In this document: piece after piece, positions 1 through 7,069 of the stretch | Layout of the letters: every line of letters starts with the position of its first letter | How positions within the stretch are numbered: position 1 is the first letter of the stretch | NCBI GenBank assembly: GCA_023301645.1 | Contig: JALZUH010000196.1 | Span: 1-12,995, forward strand | Source of the DNA: Akkermansiaceae bacterium | Lineage (GTDB): Bacteria > Verrucomicrobiota > Verrucomicrobiia > Verrucomicrobiales > Akkermansiaceae | DNA: 12,995 nt | Direction: 5' to 3' | Position numbers and translations under genes: made by a program | Notes under the pieces: model-generated | The model's database searches: none | What the model was told of the DNA's origin: nothing | The model's input: only the letters and a program-made list of their open reading frames with translations

Positions 1-98
1 CCTTCGACAACGCGAGTGTGAACCTTAAGGCTGTCACCGACGTTAAAGTCTGCGACGTCTTTGATTTGCTCTTTTTCGATTTTGTCGATGATGTTCAT
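1..98 (-). CDS. rplS: 50S ribosomal protein L19, N-terminal part (cut by window edge)
   Basis: Only the first 32 codons are inside the window; the rest lies beyond the left edge. The translation begins MNIIDKIEKEQ and continues through a VADFNVGDSLKVH segment to RVVEG. This matches the start of bacterial L19: an N-terminal helix, then the first strand with the conserved (F/P)xxGDxVxVxxxVxEG pattern. L19 sits at the 30S-50S interface of the ribosome. The ATG is at 96-98 and no Shine-Dalgarno sequence precedes it, as for the other genes here. A 7-bp inverted repeat lies 36 bases upstream (134-149). The identification rests on a short but characteristic stretch. Confidence 0.88.
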   Translation of the reverse strand, partial: MNIIDKIEKEQIKDVADFNVGDSLKVHTRVVE

Positions 99-133
99 AG
101 CTGAAAGTTTTATGTGAAAATGCTTAGATAAGT

Positions 134-149
134 TACTAATGAATTAGTA
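134..149. repeat. Inverted repeat upstream of rplS
   Basis: TACTAAT and ATTAGTA form perfect 7-bp arms separated by GA. The repeat lies 36 bases before the rplS start, inside the 291-base gap 99-389. It could be a protein-binding site or a small leader hairpin for rplS; nothing in the sequence decides. It is AT-rich, so chance is possible. In the rest of the gap I see no gene, tRNA or convincing terminator; a 7-T run at 371-377 on the plus strand has no GC-rich stem before it. Confidence 0.4.
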
Positions 150-389
150 GGGAGAACACTAGAATGTGGACTAAAAAGCTTCAGTCGCTACCAGACTAGT
201 CATTCGCGGAGCAGAGAGCTAACTTAATGACTACCTAATTGCAACTGTTTTTTCTCTATTTTCAAGCAGATATTCTTGTTTGCCTTTGTGAAGAATACCT
301 CAGCTGATAATCCAGAGGCTATCTTCTATTTAGTTAGAAGAAGCATCCAACCCCAACCTACCCCCCACCGTTTTTTTAGAGCCGACAAT

Positions 390-1052
390 CTAATAACTCT
401 CAAGCTCTTCACGAGATCTACTTTTAAGCCTTCGCCTCAAGATTGAGTTATAGATCAAAAGTGCAATGAGAATGAGCAATGTTCCGCTTAAAACCACCGC
501 TCCTAATACTTGCCAGACAAGGTAGGGGTAGAGCTGCAGACTATAGCAACCTTTAGGCAGCATCCATGTATTATCTTGGAAAATCCACCAGTGCAATGTT
601 CTGAAAAATGAGCGGAAGCTAATACTCACCCAAACCACCGATGCTACAGCAAGTGTTAGATACCATGTGATCGATGAGACAATGACTCTAGTCCAACGAA
701 TGCGCGCCGCCATTGAGCTGATCAAAACGCACAAAAAGAAGCCCAGCATTAGCAAACTTGAGGCTCTTAGTTTATTTCGCACATCATCGAAGTGGTATAT
801 TTCTCGCGGCCCCATACGGCCAGCTTCTAGGCGTTTATTAACGAGCTCGAAGCTCTCTGACCCTCTCATCGCCTTGGCAATCAGGACACCATCGCGCTGC
901 GCGCCTCCTTCATGGACACTGATCTGCTCATAGATAAAAGCGAACACAGTGGGCTGGGAAACGGTATAGACACCCAGCAGCACAATGGCTGATAACACCA
1001 GCAAAGGCGTGACCAATAATTCGAGAGTAACTGTAAATAATTTAGCGATCAT
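390..1052 (-). CDS. DUF1461/TIGR01906 integral membrane protein, Lit-like (lipoprotein intramolecular transacylase family)
   Basis: A 220-residue protein with four likely membrane helices: about residues 8-30, 97-115, 125-145 and 178-202. Between helices 1 and 2 is a soluble loop ending in EIYHFDDVR, with His87. After helix 3 comes FFRTLHWWIFQDNTWMLP, with His154, and then LYPYLVW. This layout (H-x-DV, then FHxxxFxxxTWxxP, then a (F/Y)P segment) is how I recall the DUF1461/TIGR01906 family. That family includes Lit of Bacillus and Enterococcus, which moves an acyl chain within lipoproteins to give the lyso form; two histidines (H85 and H157 in B. cereus Lit) are essential there, and H87 and H154 fit them well. 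Family assignment is by motif recall only and activity is inferred. The gene lies 105 bases downstream of the 133-residue membrane gene on the same strand and may be co-transcribed. The C-terminus is basic (RRRLKSRSR), probably cytoplasmic. Confidence 0.65.
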   Translation of the reverse strand: MIAKLFTVTLELLVTPLLVLSAIVLLGVYTVSQPTVFAFIYEQISVHEGGAQRDGVLIAKAMRGSESFELVNKRLEAGRMGPREIYHFDDVRNKLRASSLLMLGFFLCVLISSMAARIRWTRVIVSSITWYLTLAVASVVWVSISFRSFFRTLHWWIFQDNTWMLPKGCYSLQLYPYLVWQVLGAVVLSGTLLILIALLIYNSILRRRLKSRSREELESY

Positions 1053-1067
1053 TTCATCTCATGGCTA

Positions 1068-1157
1068 CTACTCTAATATGTTTCCCACCTGCTTTCTCAG
1101 TGCCCAGAAGACAGGTATAGCACTGAGAATAACACCTACGTTAGCAGCCAATAAGAT
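1068..1157 (-). pseudogene. In-frame continuation behind the amber codon of the upstream membrane gene: lost C-terminal helix or tiny ORF
   Basis: Behind the TAG (1158-1160) of the 133-residue gene, the same frame stays open for 29 codons to another TAG at 1068-1070. The translation has a well-formed membrane helix, ILLAANVGVILSAIPVFWAL, followed by a basic RKQ stretch, and its codon usage looks coding. The upstream gene may therefore have had a third helix (about 163 residues) and lost it by a nonsense mutation, or this may be a separate TTG-started peptide of 27 residues (1068-1151). Amber readthrough is possible but has no support in the sequence. Confidence 0.35.
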
Positions 1158-1559
1158 CTAAAGGGTCTCATCACCTAGGTAAAGGTCTTCGACATTAGCA
1201 GAGGCTTTTACTTTTAAAAATGCGAAGATCACATCGTGGTTTTTCATTAGAAGAGTGACGATGAAGAAACATACCACATTTACAATAATGAGGTTCTCAA
1301 TGACTGAGCGAAGCCCTAGTAACCAACTGGATACTCCAAAGCTTTTGAGCAATGCCGACACATACATACTCTGCCTGAATTCTAAAACCGATAACAGCCC
1401 ATCAATGAGAGCTGAAGCTGAGCCTAAAATAACGACCAGCCAGTAGCGGATCTCTCCTTGCTGAGCTTCTAGATTCTCTAGCTTCTTTTTGAGTAACTCC
1501 GCACTCCTGAAAAAGGCACGCTGTAAATAGACCGCTCTTTCGCCTTTTCTAGATTTCAT
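1158..1559 (-). CDS. Unrecognised two-helix membrane protein
   Basis: I do not recognise this 133-residue protein. The N-terminus is basic, followed by a short heptad-like stretch (about residues 18-34, AELLKKKLENLEAQQ). Hydrophobic segments lie at about 38-59 and 86-105. The tail is acidic (VEDLYLGDETL). The start ATG is at 1557-1559 with no Shine-Dalgarno sequence. The frame continues past its TAG into another helix (1068-1157), so the protein may be a truncated form of a three-helix protein. It is divergent from miaB; the 130-base gap 1560-1689 must hold promoters for both directions, but I see no convincing -35/-10 pair. The Lit-like gene follows on the same strand. Confidence 0.6.
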   Translation of the reverse strand: MKSRKGERAVYLQRAFFRSAELLKKKLENLEAQQGEIRYWLVVILGSASALIDGLLSVLEFRQSMYVSALLKSFGVSSWLLGLRSVIENLIIVNVVCFFIVTLLMKNHDVIFAFLKVKASANVEDLYLGDETL

Positions 1560-1689
1560 TTGTTTTTAGTCCTACCCGCTCCATCTCTCACGTAGACATG
1601 CTTTACATCAAGTCGACCTAATCACTCAAATCAACCTTCAAGTGATATAGTCTTGATTCTTGTGCCCTTCCTTTTACACCTCTTCACCC

Positions 1690-3066
1690 ATGCCTAAGGT
1701 ATTTATCAAGACATACGGATGACAGATGAACGAACGTGATTCTGAGCAGGTTGCTCGGATGTTTGTAGAAGGAGGTTATACCGTCACCGCAGATGAACGA
1801 GATGCAGATGCGATCCTCGTGAATACCTGTAGTGTTCGCGACCAAGCTGAGCAGAAAGCACTTGGGAAAATGGGCATCATGGGTAAATACCGCGACAAAA
1901 AGCCTCACATTGTCTACGGATACATGGGCTGCATGGCTCAGAGCCGTGGTAAGGAACTGTTTAAAAATGTCCCCCACCTTGACGTGGTAGTAGGAACCCA
2001 GAAATACCACCGCGCCTTTCAATACGTCGACGATATCCTTACCAAGCGCTTGGAGAAACGTATGGATGAGCCCGCATTCTCACTCGCTGGCCAGAGCGTC
2101 TGCGATATTGCCGAGGAGAAGGACAGCCAGAACACCATCCGCGATCACATCGCTAAGGATAATCAAGTCTCCGCCTTTGTCTCTATCATGCAGGGCTGCA
2201 ATATGCGCTGCTCATTCTGTATTGTTCCCGATACGCGAGGTGCTGAGCGCGGACGCCCCATCGATGACATCATCGCTGAGTGTAAAGAACTCGTCGCCAA
2301 GGGGGTTAAGGAAGTCAATTTACTAGGACAGATTGTCAATCTATACGGCCGCACTGAGTTCCCCAAGGTCGACGGCAAATCACCCTTCGTCCAGCTACTA
2401 GAAGCGGTTCATGAAATCGAGGGCTTAGAGCGTATTCGCTTCGTCTCCCCTCACCCGATCGGATTCCGATCTGACTTGGTTAATACCTTTAGCTACCTGC
2501 CTAAGCTCTGTAGCCACATTCACTTTCCGATGCAGAGTGGCAGTGACGCTATCCTAAAGAAGATGCGCCGCCCCTACAAGAATGCGAAGTTCATCGAAAT
2601 CTGCGAAAACATGAAGGCTGCCCGCCCTGACCTAGCTATCACCACCGACATCATCGTTGGCTTCCCAGGGGAGACTGAAGAGGACTTTCAGGATACGGTG
2701 CGAACGGTCAGAAGACTCGACTTCGATAACGCCTTTATTTTCCGCTACTCAAAGCGCAAGAATACTCCTGCTGCTGAAATGGAAGACCAGTTACCAGAAA
2801 GTGTGAAAGAGGAGCGTAACCAAATCCTGCTCAAAATCATTGATGAGCTAGCTGTTGCTAAAAACGCAAAGCTCGTTGGCACACGCCAGCAAGTTCTCTG
2901 CACAGGGCTCTCGAAGACCAATAGCGAAAAGCTGATGGGACGCACTAGCCAGAATAAGATCGTCATCTTCGACGGCGATGCCGAGCGCATGACGGGTCAG
3001 GTATTTGATGTCGACATTGAAGATGCTACTGGCTTCTCCCTCTACGGAACAGCCGCTATAAAATAA
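1690..3066 (+). CDS. miaB: tRNA-2-methylthio-N6-dimethylallyladenosine synthase MiaB with an in-frame UGA at a cluster ligand (candidate selenoprotein)
   Basis: MiaB is a radical-SAM enzyme that adds the 2-methylthio group to i6A37 of tRNAs reading U-starting codons. The frame from ATG 1690 reads MPKVFIKTYG, then TGA (1720-1722), then QMNERDSE. In MiaB proteins the TGA position is cysteine (TYGCQMN), the first of three ligands of the auxiliary [4Fe-4S] cluster. The other two are present: Cys47 in NTCSVRD and Cys81 in YMGCMAQ, counting from 1690. The SAM-cluster motif CNMRCSFC (Cys170, Cys174, Cys177) follows, and a TRAM-like domain fills about residues 390-458. Total length of 458 fits the family. 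Starting at the next ATG (1726) would remove the first strand and that ligand. A SECIS-like stem-loop lies at 1730-1766. I infer selenocysteine at residue 11; an opal-reading tRNA-Cys, a sequencing error (TGC/TGT to TGA) or a broken gene are alternatives. The GQNVN motif common in the family is GQIVN here. The membrane gene at 3106 follows after 39 bases. Confidence 0.85.
1720..1722 (+). other. In-frame UGA at the first Fe-S cysteine position of MiaB (candidate selenocysteine codon)
   Basis: The codon is flanked by ACA TAC GGA before and CAG ATG AAC after, giving TYG-UGA-QMN against the family motif TYGCQMN. The flanking codons match the family on both sides without any frame change, so a single codon separates the ten upstream residues from the rest. 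That excludes a frameshift and leaves recoding, a point mutation or a base-call error. Confidence 0.75.
1730..1766 (+). promoter_or_regulatory. Candidate bacterial SECIS stem-loop in miaB
   Basis: The upper stem pairs 1741-1747 (UCUGAGC) with 1753-1759 (GCUCGGA): seven pairs, one of them U-G, with loop AGGUU (1748-1752). A lower stem pairs 1730-1735 (ACGAAC) with 1761-1766 (GUUUGU), one pair being G-U. An asymmetric internal loop separates them: GUGAU on the 5' side, U on the 3' side. Twenty-six bases separate the UGA from the first loop G, within the range I recall for bacterial SECIS elements. The apex GC-AGGUU-GC resembles GC-AGGUCU-GC of E. coli fdhF, where the loop G and U contact SelB. 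Codon 23 (CGG) is the only CGG among the gene's 30 arginine codons, and its third base pairs with C1742. Chance pairing inside coding sequence is not excluded. Confidence 0.6.
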
Positions 3067-3105
3067 GCCTTTTCACCACTTCATTTCCACATAACATCCA
3101 CCGCA

Positions 3106-3693
3106 ATGCACCCTTACGAGAATCTCGACTTAGATACCGTTGGTTACGTCCTAGCAGCGTGGCTAATATGCCTCCACCTCTGGATGCTCGCCAAGCCTGA
3201 TGCAAGCATGAGCTTCCTTAGAAAGCTCCCTCGTAATAACGCACTTGGCTCATGGCTCATGGGTATTGCCATGGCGTGGTTCTGGCTGCTGATTGCTCCA
3301 GATGGGCTTGGCATACTTAGCAAGCTACAGTTCGACTTAGGTGAGTTTAATAATGCGAAGAAAATCATGCGTATTGCCGTGCCTGTCGCTGCAGTTGGTA
3401 TGATCATGCACGTCAAGGAGTTCATCTCCGTAAGAGCCCTCGGCACACTTGCCCTTATGGCTGCTGCCCCTCTGCTTTATTCCGCCTACCAAGAGCCGAC
3501 TATCACCCGCCTGCTCATTCCAATCTTTGCCTACGGGATCATCATCGCAGGATTTTTCATGGTGAGCATGCCATTTGTTCTACGCGACGCCATCACATGG
3601 CTAGACCAGTCAGCCATCAGGTATAAAGCCGCTAGCCTTGCAGGACTCGGCTACGGAGTGGCAGTGCTCGTCTGCGCTATCCTCTGGTGGTAG
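3106..3693 (+). CDS. Unrecognised six-helix integral membrane protein
   Basis: I do not recognise this 195-residue protein. It has about six hydrophobic helices (residues 12-29, 46-64, 87-103, 111-126, 135-157 and 174-194). They are joined by short loops, with charged patches at 30-44 (KPDASMSFLRKLPRNN) and 79-90. There is no signal-peptidase site, and no catalytic motif or metal-binding cluster that I can see. Helix 2 is rich in Trp and Met (SWLMGIAMAWFWLL). It starts 39 bases after miaB on the same strand with no terminator between, so co-transcription is likely, though a functional link to tRNA modification is only a guess. It converges on acs across a 267-base gap. Confidence 0.75.
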   Translation: MHPYENLDLDTVGYVLAAWLICLHLWMLAKPDASMSFLRKLPRNNALGSWLMGIAMAWFWLLIAPDGLGILSKLQFDLGEFNNAKKIMRIAVPVAAVGMIMHVKEFISVRALGTLALMAAAPLLYSAYQEPTITRLLIPIFAYGIIIAGFFMVSMPFVLRDAITWLDQSAIRYKAASLAGLGYGVAVLVCAILWW

Positions 3694-3847
3694 TCGCTGG
3701 AGCGGCTAACTTATCAGCATCTCTGTATAAGACTACAGTCACGAGCCCATACTGGCGATTTCGTGATGGCGCGATATAGAGGTTCTCAGGAGCTTCACCC
3801 GATGAACCCGAGGTCTGAAATAATCTGGGGAACATCACGATTTGCAT
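3677..3847 (-). CDS. Possible small ORF between acs and the membrane gene (doubtful)
   Basis: On the minus strand a 56-codon ORF runs from ATG 3845-3847 to TAG 3677-3679, overlapping the 3' end of the convergent membrane gene by 17 bases. It reads MQIVMFPRLFQTSGSSG and then a mixed hydrophilic stretch containing NLYIAPSRNRQYGLVTVVLYRD. The same frame is open for 24 codons further upstream and there encodes a hydrophobic run (LFAALVVRIGILPLLVVSF) like a membrane anchor, but I find only GTG 3854-3856 or CTG 3860-3862 as alternative starts, both inside that run. It may be a small membrane protein downstream of acs, a decayed gene missing its start, or chance. The rest of the gap 3694-3960 shows no tRNA or clear terminator. 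Confidence 0.25.
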   Translation of the reverse strand: MQIVMFPRLFQTSGSSGEAPENLYIAPSRNRQYGLVTVVLYRDADKLAAPATTTRG

Positions 3848-3960
3848 GAAACTCACTACCAGTAACGGTAAGATGCCTATTCTTACGACTAAAGCCGCAA
3901 ATAGCTGAGAACTTAGCGATTATATAGGAGGCTCAATTCACATCTACTGTTAGGCCGTCA

Positions 3961-5910
3961 TCACTTGGAGACCAGTTTCCCGATAACCTTTAACACCGAC
4001 ATATCTTCGAGTGTTGTCATGTTACCTGTCGGCTTACCTGTAGTGACGAGCTCTTTGAGCAAACGCCTAACGATTTTCCCAGATCGTGTCTTCGGCAAGG
4101 CAGAAGTGATATAGATTTTATCAGGCTTAGCAATAGCCCCTATGATTTTCCCCACATGGTCTCTGAGCTCTGCCGACAGCTCCTCTGAGCCGTCTTCATC
4201 TAGCTTAAGAGTGACAAAGGCTACCACAGCCTGCCCCTTCACCTCGTGAGGGCGCCCCACTACTGCAGCCTCAGCTACCAGATCATGAGAAACAAGCGCA
4301 CTCTCGATCTCAGCCGTGCCTAGTCGATGCCCTGAAACATTGAGCACATCATCAAGTCGACCTACGATCCAGAAGTTCCCCTGCTTATCCCTACGAGCAC
4401 CATCACCTGCAGTATAATATCCATCATAGTCACTCCAGTAGGTATCTCTGTAGCGTTTCTTATCGCCATAAATCGTGCGTAGCATACCGGGCCATGGCTT
4501 CCTGATAACTAAGCGACCGCCTTCATTTGCCTTACACTCTTTACCATCTTCATCCAAAATGGCAGCGTCGACTCCGAAGAAAGGACGCGTTGCCGTTCCC
4601 GGCTTGGTCGGGGTGCAGCCAGGTAGAGGAGAAAGCATGATCGCGCCGGTCTCCGTCTGCCACCATGTATCGACAATCGGGCAGCGTTTACCGCCAATTT
4701 TCTCATGATACCACATCCACGCCTCAGGATTGATAGGCTCACCTACTGTTCCTAAGAGACGAAGTGATGAGAGGTCGTGTTTATCAACAAGCTCGTCACC
4801 GGCCTTAATAAAGGCACGGATAGCTGTAGGCGCGGTATAGAAAATACTCACCCCATACTCCTCAACGATTTGCCAAAAGCGCGAAAAATCAGGGAAGTTA
4901 GGCGCGCCTTCATACATGACTTGGGTAACGCCATTGAGCATCGGCCCGTAAGTGATGTAGGAATGTCCTGTGATCCAGCCCACATCAGCTGTGCACCAGT
5001 AGACATCGTCATCGCGCATATCAAAAATATACTTACACGTCGTGTAGGCATTAGTCATATACCCCCCTGTCGTATGGAGAATACCCTTCGGCTTTCCTGT
5101 GGAGCCAGAGGTATAGAGAATAAAGAGCGGGTGCTCGCTGTCGAAAAACTTAGCCTTATGAGTGGCGGGAACCTTGGCCGCCTCATCATGCCACCAGACG
5201 TCTCTGCCTGATTTCATTTTTACCTTATTTTCTGTGCGCTTAAGGACGATGACCTTTTTGACATGCGTATCTTTCTTGAGCGCCTCGTCGACATTCACCT
5301 TCAAATGAACCACTCCACCACGTCGCCAGCCGCCATCGCAAGTGACCACGCACGTTGCCTTCGAGTCTTCGAGCCTATCCTTGATCGCATCAGCAGAAAA
5401 CCCACCAAAAATCACCGAGTGCACCGCACCAATACGCGCACACGCGAGCATCGCGATGGTCGCCTCAGTAACCATGGGCATGTAGATAAGCACGCGGTCT
5501 TTTGACTTCACGCCATTAGACTCCAGCACATTGGCAAAACGACAAACTTCACGCTGAAGCTGTCTGTAGGTAAGTGTTCGTTTATCACCCGGCTCACCCT
5601 CCCAGATAAGAGCCGCTTTATTACCGCGACCTTCATCGACATGGCGATCCACGCAGTTGACTGCCATATTGGTTTTACCACCGACAAACCACTTCGCATA
5701 GGGTGCCTTCCAGTCGAGCACTTTACTCCATTTCTTATCCCAGTGCAGCTCCTTAGCCTCACGCGCCCAGAATAGATGAGGCTTCTCTATAGACTCTTTA
5801 TAAAGCCTCTTGTATTGCGCCATACTCGATACCCGAGCTTTCTTAGAGAACTCTTTAGAGGGTTTAAACTCACGTTCTTCGACTTGATGACTTTCAATAG
5901 CTTTACTCAT
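3961..5910 (-). CDS. acs: Acetyl-CoA synthetase (AMP-forming)
   Basis: A 649-residue protein, the usual length for Acs. It activates acetate to acetyl-CoA through acetyl-AMP. In order it shows the N-terminal Acs region (YKRLYKESIEKPHLFW), the P-loop-like YTSGSTGKPKG at about residue 265, VGEPINPEAWMWY, the DTWWQTETG adenylate-binding motif with its TWWQTE core, YTAGDGARRD, and the hinge region GRLDDVLNVSGHRLGTAEIES. Near the C-terminus is PKTRSGKIVRR, with Lys612 in the position of the catalytic lysine that acetylation by Pat-type enzymes switches off in other bacteria. ATG is at 5908-5910 with no Shine-Dalgarno sequence. The pseudouridine synthase lies 98 bases upstream on the same strand with a weak terminator between, so acs probably has its own promoter. 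Nothing looks broken or foreign. Confidence 0.97.
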   Translation of the reverse strand: MSKAIESHQVEEREFKPSKEFSKKARVSSMAQYKRLYKESIEKPHLFWAREAKELHWDKKWSKVLDWKAPYAKWFVGGKTNMAVNCVDRHVDEGRGNKAALIWEGEPGDKRTLTYRQLQREVCRFANVLESNGVKSKDRVLIYMPMVTEATIAMLACARIGAVHSVIFGGFSADAIKDRLEDSKATCVVTCDGGWRRGGVVHLKVNVDEALKKDTHVKKVIVLKRTENKVKMKSGRDVWWHDEAAKVPATHKAKFFDSEHPLFILYTSGSTGKPKGILHTTGGYMTNAYTTCKYIFDMRDDDVYWCTADVGWITGHSYITYGPMLNGVTQVMYEGAPNFPDFSRFWQIVEEYGVSIFYTAPTAIRAFIKAGDELVDKHDLSSLRLLGTVGEPINPEAWMWYHEKIGGKRCPIVDTWWQTETGAIMLSPLPGCTPTKPGTATRPFFGVDAAILDEDGKECKANEGGRLVIRKPWPGMLRTIYGDKKRYRDTYWSDYDGYYTAGDGARRDKQGNFWIVGRLDDVLNVSGHRLGTAEIESALVSHDLVAEAAVVGRPHEVKGQAVVAFVTLKLDEDGSEELSAELRDHVGKIIGAIAKPDKIYITSALPKTRSGKIVRRLLKELVTTGKPTGNMTTLEDMSVLKVIGKLVSK

Positions 5911-5961
5911 AGGTGTTCGGTTACAGATTGCAGGCTTGCAGATATTTGCTTCTTTTCATTT

Positions 5962-5991
5962 AAAAAAAAGCTTTCATCAGCCTACCAAGCT
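5962..5991 (-). terminator. Weak intrinsic terminator behind the pseudouridine synthase gene
   Basis: On the minus strand AGCTT (from 5991) can pair with AAGCT (5973-5969), directly followed by a run of U residues (5969-5962). A more compact alternative pairs AGGCT with AGCTT around loop GATGAA. The stem is only 5 bp, so termination is likely partial, and some readthrough into acs is possible. Confidence 0.45.
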
Positions 5992-6008
5992 AAAACCCAG
6001 AGCACAAT

Positions 6009-6911
6009 CTACTTTCGTTTTTTATACCGATTATTTTGAGAGGTCTTACTTGAGGGCTGACGTCCACGTGGATTCTTAGGCTCATACTTGCTCGGCCTAC
6101 CACCAATACTGCGAGACGATCTCTTTGCAGCGCGATTAGCTGAAGCAGGTCTGTCAGAATCTCCCGCTCCCTTCGCTACCTGTCGCACTTTCGGATTGGC
6201 CTGTAGCTGCTTGATATCATCTGCGCCTAGTTCACGCCAGTGACCCAGAGCCAGACCTTCACCTTCGAGCATACCAATACGCGTGCGCACAAGCTTAGTC
6301 ACCTTAAGGTTACAGGCATCAAACATGTAGCGAATTTGTCTTTTAAGGCCTGTTTCCAAAATCACACGAACACGACGAGGTGACATCCGCTTAATCGCCT
6401 TTGCCCGAGCACGACCCTCTGGTGTCTGCACCCCTCTTACCAGGCGCTCAATAACTTCATTGGGGAAAGCCTGATTTAGAGTAACAATATACTCCTTCTC
6501 TACCTTGAGGCTTGGGTGGGTTAGCTTAAGAGCCAAGTCACCATCATTAGTGAGCACGAGCAGTCCTTCTGACTCCTTATCAAGACGACCTACATTCTTC
6601 AAATGCTGCATGTGGGGAGGCAGGATATGATAGATTGTCTCTCGACCCAGCTCATCACTCTTGGTGCAGACCAAGCCCGGAGGTTTGTTAAACAGAAAGA
6701 CCTCTGTCGTCTTAGGTGTTACCGTCTTGCGACCTACGCGCACCACATCATCGGCTAAGACCTGTGTGGCTGGATTATCGCATCGGCTACTGTTAACGTA
6801 GACATCTCCACCCTGAATGATCTTATCACATGCGCGGCGAGACCCGACACCGCATGAAGCGAGGTATTTATTAAGGCGGGTTCCGTCATTGGTTTTAGAA
6901 GATTGAGACAT
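6009..6911 (-). CDS. rluB: RsuA/RluB-family rRNA pseudouridine synthase
   Basis: A 300-residue protein that isomerises a uridine in rRNA to pseudouridine. The N-terminal S4 RNA-binding domain (about residues 11-58) begins TRLNKYLASCGVGSRRACDK. The catalytic domain follows: LFNKPPGLVCT, then GRLDKESEGLLVLTNDG with the conserved catalytic aspartate Asp111. Next come the KEY motif and GLKRQIRYMF, which is typical of the RluB/RluE/RluF/RsuA group. The last 60 residues are a low-complexity basic tail rich in Ser, Arg and Lys, as often seen in RluB. Exact target (U2605-type in 23S rRNA for RluB) is inferred; RsuA or RluF specificity cannot be excluded. It is not in a tight operon: 224 bases separate it from the ribosomal operon on the same strand. 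Confidence 0.88.
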   Translation of the reverse strand: MSQSSKTNDGTRLNKYLASCGVGSRRACDKIIQGGDVYVNSSRCDNPATQVLADDVVRVGRKTVTPKTTEVFLFNKPPGLVCTKSDELGRETIYHILPPHMQHLKNVGRLDKESEGLLVLTNDGDLALKLTHPSLKVEKEYIVTLNQAFPNEVIERLVRGVQTPEGRARAKAIKRMSPRRVRVILETGLKRQIRYMFDACNLKVTKLVRTRIGMLEGEGLALGHWRELGADDIKQLQANPKVRQVAKGAGDSDRPASANRAAKRSSRSIGGRPSKYEPKNPRGRQPSSKTSQNNRYKKRK

Positions 6912-7069
6912 ATGATGTAGGCAGGATAGTATGGATATATTGTAAAAAATGACTTACTCTCAACAGCTACATTTTAGCTGGGTAGAAAAGTAGTCAGCGC
7001 TCGCGGGCTGTGATCGTAGCAAAAAAACCTCGGAGCAGGAAAGCCTTTGATGAGAAAAGCTTGATGGAC

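Noticed and set aside
1684..2022. 112-codon open frame antisense to the start of miaB
   Set aside because: It lies wholly opposite the conserved miaB N-terminal domain and encodes nothing recognisable; the open frame follows from the codon usage of miaB.
1726..3066. miaB annotated from ATG 1726 as a complete 446-residue protein
   Set aside because: This start lacks the first beta strand and the TYGC ligand, while the codons directly upstream in the same frame match the missing family N-terminus exactly.
3925..3931. TAGGAGG resembling a strong Shine-Dalgarno sequence on the plus strand
   Set aside because: No start codon with an open frame follows, and the genes in this window do not use such sites.
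3694..3960. Search for a tRNA, including tRNA-Sec, in the acs downstream gap
   Set aside because: No cloverleaf, T-loop or anticodon arm was found there or in the other gaps, so the window itself holds no Sec machinery.
6964..6980. CAGCTA-CATTT-TAGCTG hairpin upstream of the pseudouridine synthase
   Set aside because: The 6-bp AT-containing stem has no T run and no clear placement relative to a promoter; it is likely to occur by chance.
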